A DNA stretch of 64,000 bases, taken from the NCBI GenBank assembly GCA_018823835.1, contig JAHJHT010000002.1, positions 558,001 to 622,000 on the forward strand. The letters are read 5' to 3'. A model generated the notes under the pieces. The model was not told the DNA's origin, made no database searches, and saw only the letters and a program-made list of their open reading frames with translations. This stretch comes from Alphaproteobacteria bacterium. GTDB lineage: Bacteria; Pseudomonadota; Alphaproteobacteria; Rhizobiales; Rhizobiaceae. Below are positions 35,803 through 44,822 of the stretch, piece by piece; within the stretch, counting starts at the first letter, position 1, and every line of letters starts with the position of its first letter. The position numbers and the translations under genes were made by a program.

Positions 35803-36864
35803 ATGACTCATCAAGCTCCCTATCCATTTACCTCCTACACACGAAGCCCTCGCGTCGCCGTCATCGTAGGTTGCTATAATCAGGCGAAATTCGTCGAGGC
35901 GGCAATCCGGTCGGTCGCGTCGCAGAGCCACGTCGATTTCGAATGTGTTGTGATCGACGATGTGTCGTCCGACGACTCCCGGGAAAGAATCCGCGCAGTG
36001 CTGGCGGAGATGGGAGATGATCGTTTTCGCTTCCTGGAGCGGACGGCCAATGGCGGCCAGATGACGACCATGATGCAGGGGTTTGATGCAACGAGTTCGC
36101 CTTTCGTGGCATTTCTCGATGCGGACGACGTCTGGAGCCGAGACTTCATCGAACGGCATGTCAGGGCCCATCTCAGCAGGAACGGCATCAGGGCGATCTC
36201 GTCGTCGGACGCGGACATTATCGATGACACCAACACAATCGTGGCAGGCGGCTTGCCGATGTTTCGCGACGGTGACATGCGGCAAACGGGTCGAGGTCGC
36301 AAACTCTTCCACGAGGTTCAAGAGGGCGGCGACACGCTCGTCTTTGTCAATCGGCTGGTGCCAAAGTGGCGCTGGTCGACCACGTCGGGGATGATGTTCC
36401 GGCGCGACGCGATCCAGGCCATCCGCCCTCTCGACACTGACCGGATCCGGCATTGCGCCGACGCGTATCTTGCGCCGGCTGCCCATATGCTTGGCGGGAC
36501 CGTCCGGATCGAGCACGTGCTTGGAAGCTATCGGCTGCACTCGAACAACGGTTGGGCTCATCAGCGACTTCTTGGCGACGCCTGCCGCATGGGATTGGCA
36601 CCGGAGGCGACCGATAAGGCAGTCCGAGCGGCGCTCGCAGAGCGATGGTGCGCCGTCGCACCCGATCTCGAACCGCTGATCCCACGGCGCCTGATGGGGC
36701 GGCTGCTGGTCAACCATATCGGGTGGGCGGAGGCTTTCGAACTGATCGCTGCCAATGCCGATGCGCACAGACTGCTGGGTGACTGGGCAACACCGATGCG
36801 CCGGCGCATCCATCGCCTAGCAACATGCCTGCCGCGCCCGCTGCGTCCCCGGTTCCTGAGATAG
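35803..36864 (+). CDS. Glycosyltransferase family 2
   Basis: A 353-residue GT-A enzyme. Residues about 12-130 have the GT2 domain: VAVIVGCYNQAKFVEAAIRS, CVVIDDVSSDDSRE (nucleotide-binding Asp) and the metal DxD-type FLDADDVW. The C-terminal 200 residues are not in a family I know (GMMFRRDAIQAIRPLDTDRIR, LHSNNGW). It transfers a sugar from NDP-sugar to a glycan. Codon usage is less GC-rich at third positions than the flanking genes, hinting that this patch was acquired. It is followed 43 nt later by fkbM. Confidence 0.83.
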   Translation: MTHQAPYPFTSYTRSPRVAVIVGCYNQAKFVEAAIRSVASQSHVDFECVVIDDVSSDDSRERIRAVLAEMGDDRFRFLERTANGGQMTTMMQGFDATSSPFVAFLDADDVWSRDFIERHVRAHLSRNGIRAISSSDADIIDDTNTIVAGGLPMFRDGDMRQTGRGRKLFHEVQEGGDTLVFVNRLVPKWRWSTTSGMMFRRDAIQAIRPLDTDRIRHCADAYLAPAAHMLGGTVRIEHVLGSYRLHSNNGWAHQRLLGDACRMGLAPEATDKAVRAALAERWCAVAPDLEPLIPRRLMGRLLVNHIGWAEAFELIAANADAHRLLGDWATPMRRRIHRLATCLPRPLRPRFLR

Positions 36865-36907
36865 CGCTGCCCATGCGACCGTCCGACAAACAGGAGCGCC
36901 GATACGC

Positions 36908-37663
36908 ATGAGAGCTTCGCGCGCCGCCCGGCGACTATCCGACGCCGCCCGGCGGCTGCTCAACCCGTCGGGGCCTGCGTTCCGGAGATCGGTCTATGGC
37001 CCGCTGCTTCTCGACACGCCGGGCGACCGCACCTTCGAGCTCTGCCTGACAGGCTATGGCCCGTTCGTCGCCGAGCGGATCTCGGGCTACGGGCGCGAGT
37101 TCCTGTTTCTCGACATCGGCGCCAATCTCGGCCTGTTCAGCCTGATTGCCGACCGCCAGCCGCTCTGCCGAAGGGCGCTGGCTTTCGAGCCCCTGCCTTC
37201 CGTCTTCGCCAGCCTGCGCGCCAATCTCGAGCGCAACAGTGCGGCAAAGGTCACCGCCCACTGCTGCGCCATCAGCGCTGCCGGCGGTCATGTCGAACTG
37301 TCCCATGATCCAGCCCATTCGGGCATGTCGAAGGTGATGCCGCAACGAGGCCCGGGCACTGTTCGGGCCAGGGCGATAGGCGCGACAGAACTGGACCGGC
37401 TGGTCGGCGAGCCGCAAGGCGACATCCTGGCCAAGATCGACGTCGAGGGCAGCGAGGCGGCGGTGCTCTCGATCCTGCGGCGGACGCGGTTCTATCCGGC
37501 GATCAAGGCGATCATCATCGAGGTCTCCGAACACAACCTGGCCGGCGACGGCAAGGCGGGACTGCTGGCGCTGCTGGCCTCGGAAGGCTTCGTGGAGATT
37601 TCCCGGGCCGGCCCGGACGAGCACTACGACGCCTATTATGTGCGACAGGATACGGCCGGCTAG
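36908..37663 (+). CDS. FkbM family methyltransferase
   Basis: A 251-residue SAM-dependent methyltransferase. The FLFLDIGANLGLFSLIA segment at about residues 58-74 is the SAM-binding motif I of the FkbM family, AFEPLPSVFASLRANLERN is motif II, and KIDVEGSEAAVLSIL near 175 is the conserved KIDVEG signature. Members O-methylate sugars in surface glycans and antibiotics, which fits the two glycosyltransferases just upstream. AGGAG precedes the ATG. Its TAG lies within a strong hairpin shared with the convergent dctM end. Confidence 0.87.
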   Translation: MRASRAARRLSDAARRLLNPSGPAFRRSVYGPLLLDTPGDRTFELCLTGYGPFVAERISGYGREFLFLDIGANLGLFSLIADRQPLCRRALAFEPLPSVFASLRANLERNSAAKVTAHCCAISAAGGHVELSHDPAHSGMSKVMPQRGPGTVRARAIGATELDRLVGEPQGDILAKIDVEGSEAAVLSILRRTRFYPAIKAIIIEVSEHNLAGDGKAGLLALLASEGFVEISRAGPDEHYDAYYVRQDTAG

Positions 37664-37673
37664 CAGCCGGCCG
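37653..37673. terminator. Bidirectional hairpin between fkbM and dctM
   Basis: CGGCCGGCT (37653-37661) and AGCCGGCCG (37665-37673) form a perfect 9-bp stem with a 3-nt loop. It overlaps the fkbM stop codon and lies 11 nt beyond the convergent dctM end, so it could end transcripts from both sides. No U-tract. Confidence 0.5.
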
Positions 37674-37683
37674 CGATGCCTTG

Positions 37684-39303
37684 TCAGCGGGTGACGATCT
37701 CCGGGCCCATCAGGCTGTAGGGCAACCAGGTGGACAGCACCGGCACGTATGTGACGATGATCAGGAAGGCGAAGAGCACGGCCACGAAGGGCAGTGCCGC
37801 GCGCACGACCTGGATCAGGCTCATGCCGGTGATGCCGGAGGTGACGAAGAGGTTCAGCCCGATCGGCGGCGTGATCATGCCGATCTCCATGTTGACCACC
37901 ATGATGATGCCGAGATGCACCGGGTCGATGCCGAGTTCCATGGCGATCGGGAAGACAACCGGCGCGACGATCAGCAGCAGGCCAGAGGGTTCCATGAACT
38001 GGCCGCCAAGGAGCAGCAGCACGTTGACCGCGATCAGGAAGGTGAACCAGTTGAAGCCATAGCCGAGCATCATGTCGGTGATGGCATCGGGAATGCGCTC
38101 GGACGTCAGCACATGCGCGAAGAGCAGCGCGTTGACGATGATGAACATCAGCATGATCGTCGTCTTGGATGCGTCGACCAGCACCTTGCGGGTGTCGTCG
38201 TTGAAGAACATGCGCGGCAGCGCCCGGCCGATCTGCCCGAAATTGCGGCCCCAGATCGGCAGACCGGCAACCAGGTAGCCGGGAATGTTGAGCGGGTTGG
38301 ACTCGCGGTCGCGCCACAGCGCGTAGGCGACCATGATGGCGAGCGAGAGGACCAGGCCGACCAGTGCGCGCCCGGTACCGGTGACGCCTTCCCACTCGCC
38401 GGCGACGAAGAAGGACAGGATCATCCAGACGAAGAAGAAGGCGACGGCATAGACCAGCGACGAGAAGCCGACGCGGGCGCGCTTGGCGTCGGTGTCCTGA
38501 ATCCAGCGGATGCCGGCGAGCGGCCCCATGTCGCGATAGATGAACAGCGCGACGAACCAGGCATAGACGGCCGCGACCGCAGCGGCCTCGGTCGGCGTGA
38601 AGACGCCGCCATAGATGCCGCCGAGGATGATGATGATCAGGAACAGGCCCCAGCCCGCCTCCTTGCCGCCGGCGATGATCTCGCCGAAGCCGTGCCAGGG
38701 CTCGGCCGGAAGGTTCTTGACCCGCGCCATGACGTAGATGGTGCCCATCAGCATCAGCCCGGCGACGATGCCCGGCACGACGCCGGCCAGGAACATGCGG
38801 CCGACCGACACGTCGGTGGCGGCCGAGTAGACCACCATGACGATGGAAGGCGGGATGAGGATGCCCAGCGTGCCGGCATTGGCGATGATGCCGGCGGCGA
38901 ACTCGCGCGTGTAGCCGACCTTGCGCATGCCGGCGATGGCGATGGTGCCGATGGCCACGACGGTCGCCGGCGAGGAGCCGGACAGCGCGGCAAACAGCAT
39001 GCAGGCCAGCACTGAGGCAATGGCCAGGCCGCCGCGGATGTGGCCGACCGAGGCGATGGCGAAACGGATGATGCGCGCGGCAACACCACCGGTCGACATG
39101 AAGGCCGAGGCGAGCACGAAGAAGGGGATCGCCAGCAGCGTGTAGTTCTGCGAGGCGGTGAAGAGCTGCAGCGCGACCGAGGACATGGAGTCCTGCGAGA
39201 ACACCGCGATCAGGATCAGCGACGACAGGCCGAGCGAGATGGCGACCGGCACGCCCGCGAAAAGCAGGAACAGGACGAGGACGAAGAGGATTGCGGCTTC
39301 CAT
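37684..39303 (-). CDS. dctM: TRAP transporter large permease DctM, with an inserted segment
   Basis: A 539-residue membrane protein. The DctM core is clear: FVLVLFLLFAGVPVAISLGL, LFAALSGSSPATVVAIGTI, GILIPPSIVMVVYSAATDVS and, near the end, NMEIGMITPPIGLNLFV. Most DctM proteins are about 430 residues; the extra 110 lie at about residues 265-375 (from RWIQDTDAKRARV to NDDTRKVLVD) and include two added hydrophobic helices. Ion-driven import of a carboxylate with DctQ and DctP. It follows dctQ by 10 nt. The insert is in frame, not a lesion. Confidence 0.92.
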   Translation of the reverse strand: MEAAILFVLVLFLLFAGVPVAISLGLSSLILIAVFSQDSMSSVALQLFTASQNYTLLAIPFFVLASAFMSTGGVAARIIRFAIASVGHIRGGLAIASVLACMLFAALSGSSPATVVAIGTIAIAGMRKVGYTREFAAGIIANAGTLGILIPPSIVMVVYSAATDVSVGRMFLAGVVPGIVAGLMLMGTIYVMARVKNLPAEPWHGFGEIIAGGKEAGWGLFLIIIILGGIYGGVFTPTEAAAVAAVYAWFVALFIYRDMGPLAGIRWIQDTDAKRARVGFSSLVYAVAFFFVWMILSFFVAGEWEGVTGTGRALVGLVLSLAIMVAYALWRDRESNPLNIPGYLVAGLPIWGRNFGQIGRALPRMFFNDDTRKVLVDASKTTIMLMFIIVNALLFAHVLTSERIPDAITDMMLGYGFNWFTFLIAVNVLLLLGGQFMEPSGLLLIVAPVVFPIAMELGIDPVHLGIIMVVNMEIGMITPPIGLNLFVTSGITGMSLIQVVRAALPFVAVLFAFLIIVTYVPVLSTWLPYSLMGPEIVTR

Positions 39304-39313
39304 GTCTGCGCCC

Positions 39314-40009
39314 TCAGTCCTTCAGGATGTCTTTGTTTTCGGCGACGAGCTCTTCAGCCTCGTGGCCGGCAATGACGAGCTCGCGCTGGCCGCGCCAGAT
39401 CGCCAGCATCGCCTCGAGGCTGCGGTAGGCGAGCAGCGCGAGGCCGATCGGCAGCATGACATAGGCGAGCCAGCGGTGGACGCGCTCCTGCAGGCCGAAC
39501 AGGTTCTGCAGGACTTCGGGATAGCGCAGATCGTCCAGCCCGGTGCCCTGCTGGAACATGAAGGTCCAGTAGCCGATGGCGCCGGTCTGGCGCCAGTTGG
39601 TGCTGACATTGATGCCGATGATCGACAGCCAGGCTGCATAGAGCAGCAGGAAGGCATAGAGGAAGGTGGCGAAGGCGCCGAACAGGGCGACAACGCGGAA
39701 AGGCCCGGGCGGCAGCATGCGGATGAAGGCGTCGACGCCGAGATGGACGCTGCGCTTGATGCCGAAGCCCATGCCGAACAGGATCATCCAGGCGAACATG
39801 ATGCGGGTGAATTCGAGCGCGCCCGACCAGCCGGTGTTGAAGCCGTAGCGCATCACGACCTGGACGAAGGAGACGAGCGTTATGATGGCGAGGAGCGCGG
39901 CAAGCACGTTCTCCTCGAAGCGATCCACGCCGGCGGGCCAGCGTCGTTCGGCGAAGAAGAGCAGGACGACAAGCAGGACAAGCAGAAACGCCGGCATCAG
40001 CAGTGCCAT
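39314..40009 (-). CDS. dctQ: TRAP transporter small permease DctQ
   Basis: A 231-residue protein with four main transmembrane helices: about residues 5-20, 34-52, 64-80 and 100-122, then an elongated C-terminal part (YPEVLQNLFGLQERVHRW ... ELVAENKDILKD) longer than most DctQ proteins. The small subunit scaffolds DctM and contacts the binding protein. GGAGG precedes the ATG by 5 nt. It is in the order dctP-dctQ-dctM. The longer than usual length may relate to the enlarged DctM partner. Confidence 0.88.
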   Translation of the reverse strand: MALLMPAFLLVLLVVLLFFAERRWPAGVDRFEENVLAALLAIITLVSFVQVVMRYGFNTGWSGALEFTRIMFAWMILFGMGFGIKRSVHLGVDAFIRMLPPGPFRVVALFGAFATFLYAFLLLYAAWLSIIGINVSTNWRQTGAIGYWTFMFQQGTGLDDLRYPEVLQNLFGLQERVHRWLAYVMLPIGLALLAYRSLEAMLAIWRGQRELVIAGHEAEELVAENKDILKD

Positions 40010-40109
40010 CGGTATCCTCCCCCTAACGCAGCGGCCGCATCCAATGGCGCGGACCTCTTATGGTTGCCCGCGCGGCGCCCGTGCGCCGCGCGGGAAGGTC
40101 ACGACCCTA

Positions 40110-41117
40110 TCAGTTGCTGGCGCCAACCGCCACGGCGGCGGCGATGGCATCGGTGCCGATGTCGCCCTCGAACTTGGCCCAGACCGGCTTCATCACGTCA
40201 ACCCAGGCCTGGCGCTGCGCCGGGTCGAGTTCGCGGATGGTGCCGCCGGCGTCGAGGATGTTCTGGCGGCAGGTCGCCTCCTTGTTGCCGACGTCGGCAT
40301 TGGCGGCAGCGGTTTCCTCATCGACGATCTTGATGAACTGGTCACGCACCGCGGGATCCAGGCCGTTCAGCCACTCGGTGGAGGTGACCAACAGGTAGGC
40401 CAGCGTCTGGTGGTTGGTCTCGGTGATGCCGTCCTGCACCTCGAAGAACTTCTGGGTGTAGATGTTGCACCAGGAGTTTTCCTGTCCATCCACAACGCCG
40501 GTCTGGAGCGCGCCATAGACTTCCTTGAAGGCGAGCTTCTGGGCCGAACCGCCGATTGCCTCGATCATGGCATCGGCCACGTCGGAGGTCTGGATGCGGA
40601 ACTTCAGGCCGTTTGCGTCGGTGGGCATCAGCAGCGGCTTCTTTGCCGAGAACTGCTTGAGGCCCGAGAGCCAGTAACCGAGGCCGGTGTAGCCGGCGGA
40701 TTCGGCACTCTTCAGCATCTCCTTGCCGGTGTCCGACGAGCCGAACGTGTCAACGTCCTTCAGGCTGGCGAACAGGAAGGGCAGGTCGAAGAGGCGATAC
40801 TTCAGCGTATAGGCCTCGAACTTCGACAGCGACGGCGCGGCGAGCTGCACGTCGCCGAGCAGCAGCGCTTCCATCACCTTGTCGTCGTCGAACAGGGTGG
40901 AGTTCGGGAACACCTCCATGCAGGCGGTGCCTTCCATCTCCTTGTTGACGCGCTCGGCCAGCTTCTTTGCGGCTTCGCCCTTGGGGTGGCCCTTTTCGGC
41001 AACCACGTGGCTGAACTTGATGACCATTTCGCCGCTGTCGCAGCCTTCGGACGCAAGTGCCTGGCCGGCGAACAGGGTAAGCGATAGCGCCGAGACGGCG
41101 CCGAGAAGTTTCTTCAT
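40110..41117 (-). CDS. dctP: TRAP transporter periplasmic substrate-binding protein DctP
   Basis: A 335-residue protein with a Sec signal peptide (KKLLGAVSALSLTLFAGQALA, cleaved near residue 22) and the DctP fold: IKFSHVVAEKGHPKGEAAKKL, LFDLPFLF, the Arg-containing KFRIQTSDV (the Arg usually binds the substrate carboxylate) and QENSWCNIYTQKFFEV. It binds a carboxylate in the periplasm and hands it to DctQM. It is the first gene after a consensus sigma-54 promoter, with the DctBD regulators just beyond. C4-dicarboxylates are the likely ligands from family and regulators, not proven. GGAGG before the ATG. Confidence 0.92.
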   Translation of the reverse strand: MKKLLGAVSALSLTLFAGQALASEGCDSGEMVIKFSHVVAEKGHPKGEAAKKLAERVNKEMEGTACMEVFPNSTLFDDDKVMEALLLGDVQLAAPSLSKFEAYTLKYRLFDLPFLFASLKDVDTFGSSDTGKEMLKSAESAGYTGLGYWLSGLKQFSAKKPLLMPTDANGLKFRIQTSDVADAMIEAIGGSAQKLAFKEVYGALQTGVVDGQENSWCNIYTQKFFEVQDGITETNHQTLAYLLVTSTEWLNGLDPAVRDQFIKIVDEETAAANADVGNKEATCRQNILDAGGTIRELDPAQRQAWVDVMKPVWAKFEGDIGTDAIAAAVAVGASN

Positions 41118-41248
41118 GACAGTCCTCCACTGGCGGGCCTGGCCCGCTCACTTCATTCGTCAGGGCGGCGGCACGCGGTGCATGCCCGTCGCTGATGGAC
41201 GATTTCCTCCCCGAGACGCCGCTCCTCGCGGCAATCCGCCGAGTGTAT

Positions 41249-41264
41249 TGCAAGGCACGTGCCA
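41249..41264 (-). promoter_or_regulatory. Sigma-54 promoter of dctPQM
   Basis: On the minus strand the sequence TGGCACG-N4-TTGCA matches the RpoN -24/-12 consensus exactly, with GG at -24 and GC at -12 in correct spacing. It lies 132 nt before the dctP start and downstream of dctD, a sigma-54 activator. Sequences further upstream, including the TGCAT-GGGG-ATGCA dyad near 41316-41329, may be DctD-binding sites but are weaker evidence. Confidence 0.85.
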
Positions 41265-41392
41265 AGTGGCAGAAATCTTCGTTGGGGCGGGAGATCCGGC
41301 GGTTTTCCGGTCTTTGCATGGGGATGCAGTGCTCTGGCCGCCGCGAGACGCCGGCGCCATGTCACCCGTTCGACCCATCGGCGCCGCTGGGT

Positions 41393-41408
41393 GGGTAGAA
41401 TCCTACCC
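41393..41408 (-). terminator. Dyad GGGTAG-N4-CTACCC at the dctD stop
   Basis: A perfect 6-bp dyad with a 4-nt loop overlapping the dctD stop codon (TAG at 41405-41403). It may terminate dctBD before the sigma-54 promoter or serve as a DctD site for dctP. No U-tract is present. Confidence 0.35.
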
Positions 41409-42740
41409 GTCTTCGCCCGCGCGGATGCCCAGCTTGCGCATCTTGTCGTAGAGCCCCTTGCGGGAAATGCCGAGCGCCTCGTAGGTCTCCTTCTGGCGAC
41501 CGCCATGGCGGGCCAGTTCCGTCTCGATGACCGACTTCTCGAAGGCGGCCAGCCGCTGCGCCAGGCTGTCGCCGTCGTCGGCCTGGCCATCGCCCGCCGA
41601 GACGCCGCGCCACAGGCCGAGCACCCAGCGGTCGGCGGCGTTGCGCAATTCGCGGACATTGCCCGGCCAGTCGTTGCCGGTGAGCGCTGCTTCCAGCGCC
41701 GGCGTCATCTGCGGCATGTCGCGGCGGTAGCGCGCCCGCGCCTCGCGCGCCAACTGGGCAAAGAGCAGCGGAATATCGTCCTTGCGCTCGCGCAGCGGCG
41801 GTATCTGCAGGCGCGCAACGTTGAGCCGGTAGAACAGGTCGGCGCGGAAGCGCTTGGCCCGGCTCTCCTCCTGCAGATCGGCCTTGGTGGCAGCAATGAA
41901 GCGCACGTCGAGCGGGATCGACTTGTTGGAGCCGAGTCGCTCGATCGTGCGGTGCTCGATGGTGCGCAGAAGCTTGACCTGCAGGTCGAGCGGCATCGAT
42001 TCGATCTCGTCGAGGAAGACGGTGCCCTTGTCGGCATGTTCCAGCTTGCCGATGCGCTGCTTCTGCGCGCCGGTGAAGGCGCCGGCCTCATGGCCGAACA
42101 GCTCGCTCTCGAAGATATCGCGCGGCAGGGCGCCGCAATTGATGGCGACGAAGTTGCCCTTCGAACGGCTGCCGAAATCGTGCAGGGCGCGCGCCACCAC
42201 CTCCTTGCCGCTGCCGGTCTCGCCGAGCACCAGCACGTCGGCGTCGGTATCGGCGAGCGCCAGTATCTCTTCGCGCAGTCGGGCCATCGCCGGATTGCGG
42301 CCGACGAGCCGCGAGCCGAGGTCGCCGGAGGCGTCGAGGCTCTCGCGCAACAGGCGATTCTCGAGCACCAGCCGGCGCTTCTCGATAGCCCGCTGCACGA
42401 CGGTGGTGAGCCGGCGAACCGGGAATGGTTTCTCGATGAAATCATAGGCGCCATCGCGCATCGCCTCGACGGCGAGCGCCACCTCGCCATGGCCGGTGAT
42501 CAGCACGACCGGCATGGCCGGGTCGATCTCGAGCACCTGGCGCAGCAATGCCATGCCGTCGGTGCCCGGCATGCGGATGTCACTGACGACGACGCCATAG
42601 AGGTCGCGGGTAACGCGCGGCAGCGCGTCCTCGGCGCGCGCAAAGGCGTCGACATCGAGACCCTCGATCTCAAGCCCCTGAACGAGGGCCGGGCGAAGGT
42701 CGTCGTCGTCGTCGACGAGCAGGACGCGCGCTTCGCTCAT
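41403..42740 (-). CDS. dctD: DctD family sigma-54-dependent response regulator
   Basis: A 445-residue NtrC-family activator. The receiver domain (residues 5-120) has the DDDDD acidic pocket and phospho-acceptor Asp54 in VVSDIRMPG. The AAA+ domain has Walker A GETGSGKE, the sigma-54-contact loop GAFTGA, Walker B GTVFLDEI. The C-terminal Fis-type helix-turn-helix is RQKETYEALGISRKGLYDKM. It overlaps dctB by 4 nt. It should activate the exact sigma-54 promoter that faces dctP just downstream. Confidence 0.93.
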   Translation of the reverse strand: MSEARVLLVDDDDDLRPALVQGLEIEGLDVDAFARAEDALPRVTRDLYGVVVSDIRMPGTDGMALLRQVLEIDPAMPVVLITGHGEVALAVEAMRDGAYDFIEKPFPVRRLTTVVQRAIEKRRLVLENRLLRESLDASGDLGSRLVGRNPAMARLREEILALADTDADVLVLGETGSGKEVVARALHDFGSRSKGNFVAINCGALPRDIFESELFGHEAGAFTGAQKQRIGKLEHADKGTVFLDEIESMPLDLQVKLLRTIEHRTIERLGSNKSIPLDVRFIAATKADLQEESRAKRFRADLFYRLNVARLQIPPLRERKDDIPLLFAQLAREARARYRRDMPQMTPALEAALTGNDWPGNVRELRNAADRWVLGLWRGVSAGDGQADDGDSLAQRLAAFEKSVIETELARHGGRQKETYEALGISRKGLYDKMRKLGIRAGEDG

Positions 42741-44566
42741 GATGCTTTGGCAAGCTTGCGCAAAGCGGTCTGGCGGGCGGGCGCGAGCAGCACGGTGACG
42801 ATGGCGCCGCCGCCGGGCCGTTCGGTCACGCTGACCGAGCCGTCGAATTCGCGAACGATGTTGTAGACGATCGACAGGCCGATACCGAGGCCTTCGCCGA
42901 CGCCCTTGGTCGAATAGAACGGTTCGAACATGCGCTCGTGCACCTCTGCGGGAATCCCCGGCCCGTTGTCCTCGACGCTGAGCGCGATGCGCGAACGCCG
43001 GCGGGTCAGCCGGACGACGATCTCGGGATTGTCGACCGCGGCTTTCGAACCTATTCCGGTGAGCGCGTCAACGGCGTTGTTGACGAGGTTGACGACGACC
43101 TGCGTCAGCCGGACATGACCGCCGCGCACCGCCACGCCCGGCAGCACGCCTTCCTGGCGGATTGTGACGCCGGCCTTGCGGGCGCGCGGGCCGGCCAGCA
43201 TCAGAGCCTCGTCGATGACAGGCGCGATCAGCACGTCCTCGACCGTCGTGCCGGGCTTGCGGGCAAAAGACAAAAGCGTGCGCGACAGTTCGGACATGCG
43301 GTCGACGAGACCGGCGATGCGCGCGACGGCTTCCGTGGCGGCCGCGGCCTTGCCGCGCGCCAGGAACTCGGCGGCGTTGTCGGCATAGGTGCGGATCGCC
43401 GCCAGCGGCTGGTTGTACTCGTGGCTGAGCGTCGCCGACATCTGCCCGAGCGCGGCGAGCTTGGCGGCCTGGATGAGTTCGGCCTGGGTCTTGCGCAGCT
43501 GCTCCTCGGCCTCGGTGCGCTCCTTGACTTCGTGGGCGAGCGCGGCGTTGACCTCGGTCAGGTCGGCGGTGCGCTCGCGCACCAGGTTTTCCAGCCGCTG
43601 TGCGCTGGCGTCCGCGCGCAATTGCCTGAGTTCGGTGGCCTCGCGCCGCTTGACGAAGAAGAAGGCGAGACTGCCGGCCAGCAGTGCCGCAAGGACGGTG
43701 ATGAGGACAGCGGAAAGCTGCGCCGACACGACCGCGCTCCGGTCGGCAAGCACGTGCAGCGTCCATCCCATCAGGGGCAAAGGACGGCTGGCCGCCAGAT
43801 AGCTGGGACCGTCGCCGGCGGCCAGGCTGACCGTGCGGCCTTCGCCGGCACCCTCCTCCGCAAACAGCGCATCGACGCCGCCGAAGAGCTGGCGGCCCTG
43901 CCAGGCCGGACGGTTGGAGATGAATATGCTGCCGTCCAGGCCGGTCACCGCGATCGGATTTGCCGACAGCGCCCAGGTCTGCTCGATCTGGTCCATGCGC
44001 ACATAGATGGCGATGACGCCGATGAGCGCGTTGCCGCGCCGGACAGCCGAGGCAAAGACGTAGGCACGTTCATGCTCCTGCGGCGACAGCGATTCGCGGC
44101 CGAGCCTGCCCTGGCGCGCGGCCTCGAGCAGTGCTTCCTCGTTGAGGCGCGAATTGTCGAAGATGCCTCGAGCCGACGCGAAGACGCGGCCGAACGGCCC
44201 GGCGAAGGCGACATCCATGGCGCCCGAATAGCCGGCGATCTCCAGCGCCATTTCATGCGCGGCCTGCATGCCGCCCGGCGCGTTGGCATCGGCGAAGACG
44301 TTGATGATGTCGTTGCGATGCGACAGCAGGGGCGGCAGCAGCCGGTATTTCTCGAGTACGCCCGACAGCGTCTCGGTCTGCAGCGCGAGCGCTTCGCGCG
44401 CGGTGGCGAACACCGTGTGTTGCGCCCGATCCGCGACAACCGACTGTGCCAGCCAGGCGACAGCCAGGCCGACCAGCGCGATCACCAGGATGACGACGCG
44501 CTCTAGCCTGGCGTAGCGGCGCCGCACATCGGTCTCGACAGCCGGCGTACCGGGCATTTGCGTCAT
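42737..44566 (-). CDS. dctB: DctB family C4-dicarboxylate sensor histidine kinase
   Basis: A 609-residue kinase. Helix TM1 (about 22-43), a periplasmic PAS/Cache-type sensor to about residue 285, TM2 (about 288-312), a coiled coil (ATELRQLRADASAQRLENLVRERTADL as repeated Leu/Glu helix), then the DHp box GQMSATLSHEYNQPLAAIRT with the phospho-His and a catalytic domain with NAVDAL, EDNGPGI, GEGLGIGLSIV. The start is the ATG 44564-44566 with GGAGG 5 nt upstream; longer in-frame reading is Arg-rich. It is the partner of DctD and senses dicarboxylate outside the cell. Confidence 0.92.
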   Translation of the reverse strand: MTQMPGTPAVETDVRRRYARLERVVILVIALVGLAVAWLAQSVVADRAQHTVFATAREALALQTETLSGVLEKYRLLPPLLSHRNDIINVFADANAPGGMQAAHEMALEIAGYSGAMDVAFAGPFGRVFASARGIFDNSRLNEEALLEAARQGRLGRESLSPQEHERAYVFASAVRRGNALIGVIAIYVRMDQIEQTWALSANPIAVTGLDGSIFISNRPAWQGRQLFGGVDALFAEEGAGEGRTVSLAAGDGPSYLAASRPLPLMGWTLHVLADRSAVVSAQLSAVLITVLAALLAGSLAFFFVKRREATELRQLRADASAQRLENLVRERTADLTEVNAALAHEVKERTEAEEQLRKTQAELIQAAKLAALGQMSATLSHEYNQPLAAIRTYADNAAEFLARGKAAAATEAVARIAGLVDRMSELSRTLLSFARKPGTTVEDVLIAPVIDEALMLAGPRARKAGVTIRQEGVLPGVAVRGGHVRLTQVVVNLVNNAVDALTGIGSKAAVDNPEIVVRLTRRRSRIALSVEDNGPGIPAEVHERMFEPFYSTKGVGEGLGIGLSIVYNIVREFDGSVSVTERPGGGAIVTVLLAPARQTALRKLAKAS

Positions 44567-44822
44567 GTTCCTCCAGGCGGATCGACAGCGGATCCGGCAC
44601 GCTGCCGCGCGCCGGCGGGCCATGTTAGGGCCTGCGGAGCCAACGGCCAAGAGATCGCCGCTTCGCCCTGTCCGGCGCCGCGCGGCCCCGGGGACGGAGA
44701 TCAAGCCAGCCGACTATACAAACCTTGATATGATTGCGGGATTGGCGAAGTTTGAGGATAGCTGGAACCGAAAGTGAGGCGTGCGCCTTTGCTCAGACAG
44801 ACGAACCCAAAGGATTGCCATT

